22,410 nt of DNA from an uncultured Massilia sp. (GCA_946886065.1 CAMPHU010000059.1:1-22410); one strand, 5' to 3'; counted from the first letter of the stretch, positions 1 to 8,288 are shown. A program made the numbers and translations. Notes: generated by a model from the sequence alone, not told the origin.

Positions 1-92
1 GCCGGGGCCTGCTCCTGTGCCTGCGATGCGCCCGCGAACAGCGAGGCGATTGCGAGGGCCAATATGGTTTTTTCCGCTACTTTCTTCTGCAT
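1..92 (-). CDS. N-terminal fragment of an exported protein (possibly a TonB-dependent receptor)
   Basis: The start codon is at 92-90 and the gene runs off the left edge, so only about 30 codons are visible. They begin MQKKVAEKTILALAIASLF and continue with small residues to a likely signal-peptidase site near A-S-Q-A, followed by a Gln/Glu-rich mature start. A purine-rich ribosome site (AGAGGAAACG) lies just upstream. The leader has a short basic n-region and an Ala/Leu/Ile core, so export by Sec is well supported. From memory, leaders of this wording are common on TonB-dependent outer-membrane receptors in Massilia-like bacteria, but no receptor domain is visible and the product assignment is an inference. 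A possible promoter lies upstream (161-189, minus strand). Confidence 0.6.
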   Translation of the reverse strand, partial: MQKKVAEKTILALAIASLFAGASQAQEQAP

Positions 93-160
93 CGTCGTTT
101 CCTCTTGTTGGTATTTTTGCGCAGCCAGTTCTGGACTTTCCCTTACGGCAACTTCAATCC

Positions 161-189
161 AGTCTGCTTCGCACGATTGAAGATGTCAA
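161..189 (-). promoter_or_regulatory. Possible sigma-70 promoter for the left-edge exported gene
   Basis: On the minus strand there is a perfect -35 hexamer TTGACA (189-184), a 17-bp spacer and a weak -10 CAGACT (166-161), about 70 bp upstream of the ATG at 92. Spacing and the -35 box are good; the -10 box matches only part of the consensus. The 206 bp between the divergent genes (93-298) are otherwise unannotated. Confidence 0.35.
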
Positions 190-298
190 TTCGTAATCAG
201 TTGCGTTAGGGATATTTACAACACAAGAGAACGCGTCAGGACCGTGTAAGCCGCAGGGGCATGATGCGATGCGCCTGGTGAGATAATCGCGGATCCGC

Positions 299-1105
299 AT
301 GCCATGGAAACGCCGCGTGAACGAACTGCCCATCACCGACCACCACATTCCCGCCGGCGACGGCTCCCTGTTCGCCCGCGCCTGGCAGGGCGCGGACAGC
401 GGCGCGCCGCCCATCGTGCTGCTGCACGACTCGCTCGGCTGCGTCGACCTGTGGCGCGGCTTCCCGGCCGCGCTGGCGGCGGCCAGCGGGCGCACCGTGA
501 TCGCCTACGACCGCATCGGCTTCGGCCGCTCCAGCCCGCGCAGCGGCGCCCTGCCCCGCAGCTTCATCGCGGACGAAGCGGACCAGGGCTTCGCGGCGCT
601 GCGCGCCCATTTCGGCCTGGAGCGCTTCGTGCTCTTCGGTCACAGCGTGGGCGGCGGCATGGCCGTCCATTGCGCCGCCAGGTATCAAGAGGCCTGCGCC
701 GCCCTGGTGACGGAAGCGGCCCAGGCTTTCGTGGAAGACCGGACCCGCGCCGGGCTCCTGGAAGCGCGGGAGCAGTTCCGCCAGCCGGGCAGCCTGGAAC
801 GCCTTGCCCGCTACCACGGCGACAAGGCGGGGTGGGTCTTGCACGCCTGGCTGGATACCTGGCTGGCGCCGGGCTTCGCGGACTGGTCGCTGGATGCGGT
901 GCTGCCCCAGGTGCGCTGCCCGGCGCTGGTGCTGCACGGCGTGGAGGATGAGTACGGGTCCAGCCGGCATCCCGAGCGCATCGCGCAAGGCGCCGCCGGG
1001 CCGGTGGAGCTGGAACTGATTCCGGACGTGCGCCACGTGCCGCACAAGGAAAGGGAAGCCTGGGTCGCGCAGCGCGTCGCCGTTTTCCTGAAACGATCCG
1101 GCTGA
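299..1105 (+). CDS. Alpha/beta hydrolase
   Basis: This is a 268-residue serine hydrolase of the alpha/beta fold. The nucleophile elbow is GHSVGG at 114-119, with Ser116 as the likely nucleophile. It is preceded by the strand and oxyanion region around LLHDSLG (41-47) and the family motif DRIGFGRS (71-78). The likely acid is Asp217 in HGVEDEYG and the likely catalytic His is His246 in DVRHVPHKE. A small cap region lies at about 140-200. No signal peptide is visible, so it is probably cytoplasmic. The substrate cannot be read from the sequence. The ATG at 299 has little ribosome-binding sequence. An in-frame GTG at 317 has GGAAA six bases upstream and may be the true start. The gene stands alone and converges on the M50 protease gene. 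Confidence 0.85.
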   Translation: MPWKRRVNELPITDHHIPAGDGSLFARAWQGADSGAPPIVLLHDSLGCVDLWRGFPAALAAASGRTVIAYDRIGFGRSSPRSGALPRSFIADEADQGFAALRAHFGLERFVLFGHSVGGGMAVHCAARYQEACAALVTEAAQAFVEDRTRAGLLEAREQFRQPGSLERLARYHGDKAGWVLHAWLDTWLAPGFADWSLDAVLPQVRCPALVLHGVEDEYGSSRHPERIAQGAAGPVELELIPDVRHVPHKEREAWVAQRVAVFLKRSG

Positions 1106-1122
1106 GACCAGCGTCTCAGCCG
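1099..1122. terminator. Perfect palindrome spanning two convergent stop codons
   Basis: A 10-bp perfect stem (CGGCTGAGAC / GTCTCAGCCG) with a CAGC loop covers the TGA of the plus-strand hydrolase (1103-1105) and the TGA of the minus-strand protease (1118-1116). The two stops sit at mirrored positions in the arms. There is no T-run on either side, so it is not a canonical intrinsic terminator. A role in bidirectional termination or 3'-end protection is inferred from its position between convergent genes. Confidence 0.55.
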
Positions 1123-1820
1123 CCGAGCATGGCGTGGATCTCGTAGCTCATGATCGCGAGGAAGGCGGCCAGGCCCAGGTACATCACCGCGTAGTTGATG
1201 CGCGCATCCAGGCTGGCCGCGTAATAGCCGGGCGCGTGGTCGCTTTGCCCCGTGAAGGCGGCCTTGAGCTGGGGCCAGGCCAGCAGCGCGATCAGGATCA
1301 GCATCGGGCTGGGCCTGAAGAAGAACAGGCCCGCCAGCAGCGGCACGCCGGCCAGCCAGACCTTGGGCGAGATGATCGCGGTGATGCGCCCGCCGTCCAG
1401 CGGCGAGATCGGGATCAGGTTGAACAGGTTGAGCATGCAGCCCGAATACGCCAGGGCCAGCAGCAGCCGGCTGTCGGTCTCGCGCGCCACGAAGTAGCAG
1501 GCCATGGCGGCGGCTGTGCCGGCCAGCGGCCCGGCGAAGCCGACATAGGCCTCGGTTTCCACGTCGCGCGGCATTTCCTTCATCGCGATCCAGGCGCCCA
1601 CGAAAGGAATGAAGGTCGGCGCGCCCACCGGCAAGCCGCGCCGGCGCGCCGCCACGTAGTGGCCCATCTCGTGGACGAAGATCAGCAGCACGAAGCCGGC
1701 CGCATACTTCCAGCCGAACACCCAGCTGTAGACCAGCATCGACAGCAGCATGGTGCCGCCCGTGGTCAGTACCTTGCCGAGCTTTCCGGCCGCCAGCAGG
1801 GCCGCGAGGAGCTTGCCCAT
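1116..1820 (-). CDS. Site-2 protease family zinc metalloprotease (M50)
   Basis: This is a 234-residue multi-pass membrane protein of the M50/site-2 protease family, which cleaves substrates within or beside the membrane. The zinc motif HEMGH is at 50-54 inside a hydrophobic segment. The third ligand region NLFNLIPISPLDGGR is at 131-145, with Asp142 as the expected ligand. Further hydrophobic segments lie near 24-50, 93-112, 118-135 and 155-180, plus one near the C-terminus. The protein is short and no PDZ or CBS domain is visible, so it resembles the minimal members. It starts 7 bp after the stop of the DUF2167 gene on the same strand, so the two are probably one operon. A link in which the protease acts on, or together with, the DUF2167 membrane protein is an inference from this spacing only. 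Confidence 0.85.
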   Translation of the reverse strand: MGKLLAALLAAGKLGKVLTTGGTMLLSMLVYSWVFGWKYAAGFVLLIFVHEMGHYVAARRRGLPVGAPTFIPFVGAWIAMKEMPRDVETEAYVGFAGPLAGTAAAMACYFVARETDSRLLLALAYSGCMLNLFNLIPISPLDGGRITAIISPKVWLAGVPLLAGLFFFRPSPMLILIALLAWPQLKAAFTGQSDHAPGYYAASLDARINYAVMYLGLAAFLAIMSYEIHAMLGG

Positions 1821-1827
1821 GATGTGC

Positions 1828-2730
1828 TCAGTCCGGCTTGCTCAGGTCGACCTTCTTCTCGCGGCGGAAGAACTTCCACAGGAGGGAGCCCAGGCCCGCG
1901 ACGGCCAGGATGATCAGCTTCTTGAAGGCGACCAGCAGGCCGAGCAGCTTGCCGAAGAAACCGAGCTTGGCGGCCACGCCGCCGGCGACCAGGGCCGCGA
2001 TGCCGTATTCCGCCACCTTGTCGGTGCTTTCGTTGAAGTCGGCGTAGCGGTGGCCGGTGTTGAAGTTGGTGAAGGCCGTGACATCCTGCATTTCCTTCTT
2101 CACCGCGTCCAGCTGGCTGGCGGCGGCCACCGCGTTCAGCACCAGCACGCCTTCGCGCCCGAGCACGCGGATGTTGTAGTTCAGGCCATTGGCGGAAGCA
2201 CCTTCGGTACGCAGTTCCTTGGCCCAGTAGAGCTTGTGCTGGGCCTTGTCGTAGTGCGGTTTTTCGGCCCAGCCCACCAGGGACATGGCCGGGTAGCCGA
2301 GTTCCTTGCGCTCCTTGTTGCCTTCTTCCATCCCTTCCTGCATCTGCTTCAGCAGGTCGGCATAGTCGATGCTGTCGGCGTCGTCATCCTTGACGTGGCC
2401 GTCCTTGTCGTAGGTGATCACCACGCCCCAGCCTTCCTCGCTCAGCGGGCTGAGGTCGGCGGGAACGATCATGCCCAGGGTCGTCATCCCGGGCGGATTA
2501 CCCCAGCCCTGCTCGATCAGGCGGGCCGCGTCGGCTGGATTCAGGTAACGGAAGGACGGCGGCAGCTCGAGGGTGGCGATGCCGCCGGGAAGCTCGATCT
2601 TGCCTTCCTTGAAGGACAGCGAAGCAAGGAACTGGGCGGCGGTCTGCTTCTCCGCCGGCTGTTCGGCGGGCTGGGCAGCCGCGAATCCGACGCTCAGGCA
2701 GAGCAGCAAGGCGGCAAGGAATCGTTGCAT
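1828..2730 (-). CDS. DUF2167 family membrane protein
   Basis: This is a 300-residue protein with the overall pattern of the DUF2167 family, whose function is not established. A signal peptide (MQRFLAALLLCLSVGFAAA) is followed by a soluble domain that contains the diagnostic GWGNPPG at 75-81 and acidic runs near 115-122. The C-terminus holds two hydrophobic stretches (roughly 241-284) and a basic tail WKFFRREKK. The ATG at 2730 is preferred over one 57 bases upstream because it begins the signal peptide and has GGAAA five bases before it. The predicted topology puts the bulk of the protein outside the cytoplasm, anchored by its C-terminus. The gene is the first of a likely two-gene operon with the M50 protease. 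Confidence 0.8.
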   Translation of the reverse strand: MQRFLAALLLCLSVGFAAAQPAEQPAEKQTAAQFLASLSFKEGKIELPGGIATLELPPSFRYLNPADAARLIEQGWGNPPGMTTLGMIVPADLSPLSEEGWGVVITYDKDGHVKDDDADSIDYADLLKQMQEGMEEGNKERKELGYPAMSLVGWAEKPHYDKAQHKLYWAKELRTEGASANGLNYNIRVLGREGVLVLNAVAAASQLDAVKKEMQDVTAFTNFNTGHRYADFNESTDKVAEYGIAALVAGGVAAKLGFFGKLLGLLVAFKKLIILAVAGLGSLLWKFFRREKKVDLSKPD

Positions 2731-2776
2731 GATGGTTTCCGAAAAAAAAGAACCGATCTTAGCGGAGTGTTGTGCA

Positions 2777-2804
2777 TACATAATCACCCATTATCACCAT
2801 GCAA
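2777..2804 (-). promoter_or_regulatory. Possible sigma-70 promoter for the DUF2167-M50 operon
   Basis: On the minus strand, TTGCAT (2804-2799) and TATGTA (2782-2777) are separated by 16 bp in a locally AT-rich stretch, 46 bp before the DUF2167 start codon. It lies just downstream of the fliE terminator, so the operon would have its own promoter. Confidence 0.4.
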
Positions 2805-2816
2805 CTAAATACAACG

Positions 2817-2840
2817 CAAAAAAGCCGGGCATGCCCGGCT
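2817..2840 (-). terminator. Intrinsic terminator of fliE
   Basis: The palindrome AGCCGGGCATGCCCGGCT (2823-2840) is followed on the minus strand by a run of T (complement of the A-run at about 2818-2823). It lies 20 bases after the fliE stop codon and before the DUF2167 promoter, so it separates fliE from the next gene on the same strand. Confidence 0.75.
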
Positions 2841-2860
2841 CTAAACGGAGCAGACCGACT

Positions 2861-3235
2861 TCAAACTTGCATGTTCATGATGTCGTGGTAAGCCGACACC
2901 AGCTTGTTGCGCACCTGGACGGTGGCCTGGAAGGCGATGCTGGACTTCTGCATGGCGATCATGGTGTCCGACAGGCTGACCGTGTCGTCGCCCATGGCGA
3001 AGCGCTTGCCGAGTTCTTCCGCCTGCCTGGACTTGTTGCTCACTTCCTGCAAGGTCGAGTGCAGGGCGTCGGCGAAGTCGAGCTTGGCCACCGGCTTGTT
3101 GTCGCCGATCCCGCCAAGGCCGGCCGGCGCGGCCGGCGCGAGCGAAGCCGCCGGCTTGGTCGCCGCCGCCTTCAATTGCTCCATCATCGCCTGGATGCGG
3201 CTGCTGTCGATGCCGCCGATGCCGCCAATACTCAT
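2861..3235 (-). CDS. fliE: Flagellar hook-basal body protein FliE
   Basis: This is a 124-residue rod protein that connects the MS-ring to the rod and is exported through the flagellar type III system. The conserved C-terminal half is clear: KLDFADALHSTLQEV (51-65), then a helix including DTVSLSDTMIAMQKSSIAFQ (85-104), and the terminal VRNKLVSAYHDIMNMQV. The N-terminal part is Gly/Ala/Pro-rich and variable, as usual in the family. The ATG at 3235 is chosen over upstream starts because AGGAG lies six bases before it and the protein then has family length. It is transcribed away from fliF, as in the enteric arrangement, and ends at a good terminator. The 188-bp divergent region must hold promoters for both directions, but no convincing sigma-54 or sigma-28 box was found there. 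Confidence 0.95.
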   Translation of the reverse strand: MSIGGIGGIDSSRIQAMMEQLKAAATKPAASLAPAAPAGLGGIGDNKPVAKLDFADALHSTLQEVSNKSRQAEELGKRFAMGDDTVSLSDTMIAMQKSSIAFQATVQVRNKLVSAYHDIMNMQV

Positions 3236-3423
3236 ATTCTTCTCCTGCCGAATGTTGCCTTGTAGAATCAACACATTGATCTCAGGCTGACAGAATATCA
3301 GCGGGCGGGCAAATCCGAAGGGCGAAGAAGGACGTAAAACTCCCCCTGTTTCTCCGTTTGGATGTTGCCCTACGGCTCCATAATGCTGCCTGAGCTCCCT
3401 TAATCCATCCATAGACGACCACC

Positions 3424-5124
3424 ATGGCAGCAGTAGCGGAAGAATTGATCGACACCCCTGACTCGGCACCGGCCGCAGCCCCGACCTTTTTCCAGACGAC
3501 GATGGGCAAGCGCGTCGCGGCGGGCGGCGGCGTGGCCATCGTGCTGGCGATCATGGTGGCGGTCTGGATGTGGAGCCAGGCCCCGGAATACCGCGTGCTG
3601 TTCTCGAACTACAGCGACCGCGACGGCGGCGCCATCACCGCTTCGCTGGACCAGATGGGGATCCCCTATAAATTCTCCGAAGGCGGCAGCGCGATCCTGG
3701 TGCCGTCCGAGCAGATCCACGACCTGCGCCTGAAGCTGGCGGCCCAGGGCCTGCCCAAGGGCGGCAACGTGGGTTTCGAACTGATGGAGAACCAGAAGCT
3801 GGGCACCTCCCAGTTCCTGGAACAGGTCAATTACCAGCGCTCGCTCGAAGGCGAGCTGGCGCGCTCGATCCAGTCGCTCGGCTCGGTCAGCAGCGCGCGC
3901 GTCCACCTGGCGCTGCCGAAGCCCTCGGTCTTCGTGCGCGACCAGCAAAAGCCCACCGCCTCGGTCCTGCTCAACCTGCAGCCGGGCCGCGCCCTCGATC
4001 CCGGCCAGGTCAGCGCCATCGTGCACCTGGTCGCCTCCAGCGTGCCGGAACTGACCATCGGCAACGTGACCGTGGTCGACCAGAACGGCACCCTGCTCTC
4101 GGACACCTCGAACAAGGGCGCCGGCAGCAAGCAGCTCGACGCGACCCAGCTCAAGTACGTCGACACGGTCCAGCAGAACATCATCAAGCAGGTCGAATCG
4201 ATCATCAAGCCGATCGTCGGCGAAGGCAATGTGCGCGCCGAAGCGACCGCCGAGATCGACTTCGCCCAGGTCGACACCGCGGCCGAGATGTACAAGCCGA
4301 ACTCGCCGCCGGAACCGCAGGCGATCCGCAGCCAGCAGACCTCGGAATCGAGCCAGCCGGGCGCCGGCGCCTCGGGCATCCCGGGCGCGCTGTCGAACCA
4401 GCCGCCGGGCGTCAACGCGGCCCCGGTCGAAGGCCAGCTGCCGCCGGGCGGCGCCCAGGGCACCGCCGGCCCGAGCCGCAAGGATTCGACCACCAATTAC
4501 GAAGTCGACAAGACCATCCGCTACGAACAGCGCCCGATGGGCGGCATCAAGCGCCTGACCGTGGGCGTGGTGGTGAACTACCGCCGCAGCGTCGATCCCA
4601 AGACCGGCAAGGTCACCGTGCGCCCGCTGGCGGCCACCGAAGTGGCCCAGATCAACGAACTGGTCAAGCAGGCGATGGGCTACAACCAGGCGCGCGGCGA
4701 TACCCTGAACGTGGCCAACGCCCCCTTCGACGGCGTCGACAAGCCGGCCGAGGCGGTGCAGCCGATGGAATGGTGGAGCGATCCGGCCAATTTCCCGCTG
4801 TTCAAGGAAATCGCCCGCTACGCCTTTGTCGCCGCCGTGATCGCCTTCCTCTACTTCCGCTTCCTGCGCCCGCTGCTGCGCCCGGCGATCAGGAAGTTCG
4901 ACGAGGCCACCGCGATCCCGGAAGAAGAGAAGGACGAGGACAACGACGAGGAAGCGGCCGCCGCGGAAGCCGAAGCCGCCGCCGAGGAGCAGGAAGAAGA
5001 AGTCGAGCAGCAACGCCGGGCGCAGGGTTACCGCGCCAACCTGAAAGTGGCGCAGGACCTGGCGCGCGAAGATCCGCGCATCGTCGCAAACGTAATCAAG
5101 GCATGGTTGGGTTCCAATGAGTGA
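3424..5124 (+). CDS. fliF: Flagellar MS-ring protein FliF
   Basis: This 566-residue inner-membrane protein builds the MS-ring, the base on which the rod, export gate and C-ring assemble. The first membrane segment is at about 31-50. The YscJ/FliF ring-building domain follows (about 52-230), with typical text such as RVLFSNYSDRDGG and SVLLNLQPG. A Gly/Pro/Ser-rich disordered stretch lies at about 295-355. The second membrane segment is at about 466-480. The cytoplasmic tail begins with an unusually acidic, Ala/Glu-rich run (about 496-531) and ends in the FliG-binding helix LAREDPRIVANVIKAWL. Length and order match the family. The ribosome site before ATG 3424 is weak. Its stop codon overlaps the fliG start by 8 bp, so translation of the two is probably coupled. 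This is the first gene of the fliFGHIJK run. Confidence 0.97.
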   Translation: MAAVAEELIDTPDSAPAAAPTFFQTTMGKRVAAGGGVAIVLAIMVAVWMWSQAPEYRVLFSNYSDRDGGAITASLDQMGIPYKFSEGGSAILVPSEQIHDLRLKLAAQGLPKGGNVGFELMENQKLGTSQFLEQVNYQRSLEGELARSIQSLGSVSSARVHLALPKPSVFVRDQQKPTASVLLNLQPGRALDPGQVSAIVHLVASSVPELTIGNVTVVDQNGTLLSDTSNKGAGSKQLDATQLKYVDTVQQNIIKQVESIIKPIVGEGNVRAEATAEIDFAQVDTAAEMYKPNSPPEPQAIRSQQTSESSQPGAGASGIPGALSNQPPGVNAAPVEGQLPPGGAQGTAGPSRKDSTTNYEVDKTIRYEQRPMGGIKRLTVGVVVNYRRSVDPKTGKVTVRPLAATEVAQINELVKQAMGYNQARGDTLNVANAPFDGVDKPAEAVQPMEWWSDPANFPLFKEIARYAFVAAVIAFLYFRFLRPLLRPAIRKFDEATAIPEEEKDEDNDEEAAAAEAEAAAEEQEEEVEQQRRAQGYRANLKVAQDLAREDPRIVANVIKAWLGSNE

Positions 5125-6121
5125 TAAAGACAAAGACGCCACCAACAAGGCGGCGATCCTGATGCTGGCGCTGGGCGAGGCCGAAGCCGCCGAGGTGATG
5201 AAGTTCCTCGGCCCGCGCGAAGTGCTGAAGCTGGGCGCCGCCATGGCGCAGATGAAGGCGGTGCAGCACGAGCAGGTGGTGACGGTGCTGGAAGACTTCG
5301 TCGAGGAAACCAACCTGCACTCGACCGTGGGCCTGGATTCGGACGAATACATCCGCCAGGTGCTGACCAAGGCGCTGGGCGACGACAAGGCCGCCGTGCT
5401 GCTCAACCGTATCCTGGGCGGCAAGGACGCCTCGGGCATCGAGAGCCTGAAGTGGATGGACTCGACCTCGGTCGCGGAACTGATCCGCAACGAACACCCG
5501 CAGATCATCGCCACCATCCTGGTGCACCTCGAGCGCGACCAGTCCTGCGAAATCCTGTCACACTTTACCGAGCGCTTGCGTAACGACGTGGTGCTGCGTA
5601 TCGCCACCCTGGACGGCGTGCAGCCGGCCGCCTTGCGCGAGCTGAACGACGTGCTGACCAAGCTGCTGTCGGGTAATGAGAACATCAAGAAATCGTCGCT
5701 GGGCGGCGTGCGCACCGCCGCCGAGATCCTGAACTTCATGAGCGGCGAGCAGGAAGCGGCCGTCATGGACAACATCAAGAACTACGACAACGACATGGCG
5801 CAGAAGATCATGGACGAGATGTTTGTCTTCGACAACATCATCGACATCGACGACCGCGGCATCCAGCTGCTGCTGCGCGAAGTGCAGTCGGAGATGCTGA
5901 TCATCGCCTTGAAGGGGGCCTCGCAAGACCTGCGCGAGAAGATCTTCAAGAACATGTCGCAGCGTGCCGGCGAAATGATGCGCGAGGACCTGGAATCGAA
6001 GGGTCCGGTGCGCCTGTCGGAAGTGGAAACCCAGCAGAAGCAGATCCTGCAGATCGTCCGCCGCCTGGCCGACGAAGGCCAGATCGTGCTGGGCGGCAAG
6101 GGTGAGGATTCCTTCGTCTGA
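5117..6121 (+). CDS. fliG: Flagellar motor switch protein FliG
   Basis: This 334-residue C-ring component couples stator torque to rotation and binds FliF and FliM. The N-terminal FliF-binding domain begins KAAILMLALGEAEAAEVMKF. The middle domain carries the FliM-binding EHPQ motif at 126-129. The C-terminal torque domain has the charged stretch LREKIFKNMSQRAGEMMRED, where the usual enteric Asp-Asp is Glu-Asp, keeping the charges that contact the stator. The protein ends GEDSFV, close to the enteric C-terminus. Its start overlaps the fliF stop by 8 bp and its stop (TGA) shares one base with the fliH ATG, so the genes form one tightly coupled operon. Confidence 0.97.
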   Translation: MSDKDKDATNKAAILMLALGEAEAAEVMKFLGPREVLKLGAAMAQMKAVQHEQVVTVLEDFVEETNLHSTVGLDSDEYIRQVLTKALGDDKAAVLLNRILGGKDASGIESLKWMDSTSVAELIRNEHPQIIATILVHLERDQSCEILSHFTERLRNDVVLRIATLDGVQPAALRELNDVLTKLLSGNENIKKSSLGGVRTAAEILNFMSGEQEAAVMDNIKNYDNDMAQKIMDEMFVFDNIIDIDDRGIQLLLREVQSEMLIIALKGASQDLREKIFKNMSQRAGEMMREDLESKGPVRLSEVETQQKQILQIVRRLADEGQIVLGGKGEDSFV

Positions 6122-6840
6122 TGGTGATTCCAAAAGAATTGCAGAGCGCCTACCAGCGCTGGGAAATGGCCTCCTTCGACAAGGAGCGTCGCGATTCCCA
6201 GCGCGCCCTCCAGCGCGAAGAGCAAGCCGCCCCTGCCCCGGCGGAGATCGTCCCCCAGGTGGTGTTGCCGAGCGTGGAAGAAATCGAGGCGATGCGCGAA
6301 GCCGCCCGCCAGGATGGCTTCGCGCAAGGCCTGCAGGAAGGCCGCGAGCAAGGCTATGCCGAGGGCCGCGCCCAGGGCTATGCCGACGGCGCCGAAGCCG
6401 GCCAGATCGAATCCGCCGCCGAGCTGGAAAACATGCGCTCGGTCGCCGCCACCTTCGGCGACGCGGTCGCCGCGGCGGACGAGACCATTGCCGCCGACGT
6501 GCTGGAACTGGCCCTGCGCCTGGCGCGCGGCATGGTGCGCACCGCCTTCGACGTGCGTCCCGAGCTGATCGTCCCCGTCGTGCGCGAAGCCATCGGCTAC
6601 CTGCCGGTGCTGCAGCAGCCCGCGCTGCTGAGCCTGCACCCGGAAGACGCGCTGATCGTGCGCCAGGGCATGGCCGACGAGCTGACCAAGGGCGGCTGGC
6701 GCATCATCGAAGACGCCGGCATCGCGCGCGGCGGCTGCAAGGTCGAGACCGCGAGCAACCAGATCGACGCCCAGGCCCAGGCCCGCTGGCACCGCCTGAC
6801 CCACGCGCTGGGCGCGAATGTCGAATGGATGGGACAGTAG
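6121..6840 (+). CDS. fliH: Flagellar export ATPase regulator FliH
   Basis: This 239-residue protein is the peripheral stalk and negative regulator of the FliI ATPase, homologous to V/F-type ATPase stalk subunits. An N-terminal segment ([10 protein letters not shown], Trp14) resembles the Trp-containing region that docks FliH to the export gate and C-ring. It is followed by a striking run of glycines at 66, 70, 74, 78, 82, 86, 90 and 94, that is seven consecutive GxxxG steps. A helical region and a C-terminal FliI-binding domain follow, including [13 protein letters not shown] and [15 protein letters not shown]. The GxxxG run is a known FliH feature and indicates closely packed helices in the dimer. 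The ATG shares one base with the fliG stop, and fliI starts two bases downstream. Confidence 0.95.
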   Translation: MVIPKELQSAYQRWEMASFDKERRDSQRALQREEQAAPAPAEIVPQVVLPSVEEIEAMREAARQDGFAQGLQEGREQGYAEGRAQGYADGAEAGQIESAAELENMRSVAATFGDAVAAADETIAADVLELALRLARGMVRTAFDVRPELIVPVVREAIGYLPVLQQPALLSLHPEDALIVRQGMADELTKGGWRIIEDAGIARGGCKVETASNQIDAQAQARWHRLTHALGANVEWMGQ

Positions 6841-6841
6841 G

Positions 6842-8251
6842 ATGAGCAGCAAGGAAGGCCACCTCGCCGACCGCCACACCGCGCGCTGGAAATCCTTCCT
6901 GCGCGACTGCGATGCCCTGGTGGGCTTCGCCGAGCCGATGCAGGTATCGGGGCGCGTCACGCGCGTGGCCGGCCTGGTGATGGAATGCGTCGGCCTGCGC
7001 CTGGCGGTGGGCAGCGCCTGCACCATCCCGACCGCCAACGGCTTCATCGAGGCCGAAGTGGTCGGCTTCGAGGGCGAGCGCCTGTTCCTGATGCCGCAGA
7101 GCGACGTCGAAGGCGTGGTACCCGGTTCGCGCGTGTTCCCGGTGGAAAGCGTGCTGCCTAAGCCGGGCAGCGTGCCGCATCCGCGCCGCCGCCCGAGCGA
7201 CCGCGCGCGCCACCTGCCGGTGGGCGAGCAGCTGCTGGGCCGCGTGGTCGACGGCGCCGGCCGTCCGCTCGACGGCCTGGGCCCGCTCGGGACCCACGAA
7301 GTGGCGCCGCTGAATGCGCGCCCGGTCAACCCGCTCGACCGCGCCCCGATCAAGGACACCCTGGACGTGGGCGTGCGCGCCATCAACGCCATGCTGACGG
7401 TGGGCCGCGGCCAGCGCCTGGGCCTGTTCGCGGGTACCGGCGTCGGCAAATCGGTGCTGCTCGGGATGATCGCGCGCTATACCGAAGCCGAAGTGATCGT
7501 GGTCGGCCTGATCGGCGAACGGGGCCGCGAGGTGAAGGAGTTCATCGAGCAGATCCTGGGGCCGGAAGGCCGCGCCCGCTCGGCCGTGGTGGCAGCCCCG
7601 GCCGATTCCCCGCCCCTGATGCGCCTGCAGGGCGCCGCCTATGCCACGGCGATTGCCGAGCACTTCCGCGACCAGGGCAAGAACGTCCTGCTCATCATGG
7701 ATTCGCTGACCCGCTACGCGATGGCCCAGCGCGAGATCGCCCTCGCCATCGGCGAGCCGCCGGCCACCAAGGGCTATCCGCCTTCGGTGTTCGCCAAGCT
7801 GCCGGTGCTGGTCGAACGCGCCGGCAACGGCGTCGAAGGCGGCGGCTCGATCACCGCCTTCTACACCGTGCTGTCCGAGGGCGACGACCAGCAGGACCCG
7901 ATCGCGGATGCGGCGCGCGGCATCCTGGACGGCCACATCGTGCTCAATCGCCACCTGGCCGAAGCCGGCCACTACCCGGCGATCGACATCGAGCAATCGA
8001 TCTCGCGTGCGATGCACGGCATTACCACCCACGAGCACCAGCTGGCGGCGCGCAAGCTCAAGCAGCTGTACTCGCGCTACCAGCGCTCGCGCGACCTGAT
8101 CAGCGTCGGCGCCTACGCCCCGGGCAGCGATCCGGTGCTGGACCAGGCCATCGCCAAGCACGGCGATATCGAAGGCTTCCTGTGCCAGGAAATCCACGAC
8201 AACGTGGGCTTGCCTGAGAGCTTGGGGCAACTTACCTCTCTATTCCAGTGA
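6842..8251 (+). CDS. fliI: Flagellum-specific export ATPase FliI
   Basis: This 469-residue protein is the F1-beta-like ATPase that drives unfolding and docking of flagellar export substrates. Walker A is AGTGVGKS at 197-204 with Lys203. The catalytic-Glu motif GERGRE is at 225-230. Walker B is VLLIMD ending at Asp287, followed by [20 protein letters not shown] and the family-typical [20 protein letters not shown]. An N-terminal beta-barrel domain and a C-terminal helical domain flank the core. The ATG at 6842 is chosen because it lies directly after the fliH stop. An in-frame start 24 bases upstream would overlap fliH and add eight unlikely residues. The protein is complete and near the usual length. 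Confidence 0.97.
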   Translation: MSSKEGHLADRHTARWKSFLRDCDALVGFAEPMQVSGRVTRVAGLVMECVGLRLAVGSACTIPTANGFIEAEVVGFEGERLFLMPQSDVEGVVPGSRVFPVESVLPKPGSVPHPRRRPSDRARHLPVGEQLLGRVVDGAGRPLDGLGPLGTHEVAPLNARPVNPLDRAPIKDTLDVGVRAINAMLTVGRGQRLGLFAGTGVGKSVLLGMIARYTEAEVIVVGLIGERGREVKEFIEQILGPEGRARSAVVAAPADSPPLMRLQGAAYATAIAEHFRDQGKNVLLIMDSLTRYAMAQREIALAIGEPPATKGYPPSVFAKLPVLVERAGNGVEGGGSITAFYTVLSEGDDQQDPIADAARGILDGHIVLNRHLAEAGHYPAIDIEQSISRAMHGITTHEHQLAARKLKQLYSRYQRSRDLISVGAYAPGSDPVLDQAIAKHGDIEGFLCQEIHDNVGLPESLGQLTSLFQ

Positions 8252-8288
8252 TGAAGGAATGCTTGGCGGAACTATACTGTGACCCATT

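Noticed and set aside
3236..3423. Sigma-54 or sigma-28 promoters in the fliE/fliF divergent region
   Set aside because: No GG-N10-GC pair with flanking consensus and no TAAAGTTT-N11-GCCGATAA match better than chance was found on either strand.
3400..5778. Very long open frame (792 codons) on the minus strand opposite fliF and fliG
   Set aside because: Its translation is Arg/His/Leu/Asp-rich low-complexity text typical of the antisense frame of GC-rich genes; fliF and fliG are unmistakable on the other strand.
6704..8230. 508-codon open frame opposite fliI
   Set aside because: Antisense shadow caused by high third-position GC; no recognisable domain.
8250..8278. Internal promoter before fliJ (TATACT at 8273-8278)
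   Set aside because: No acceptable -35 box at 16-18 bp, and the start would fall only a few bases from the ATG.
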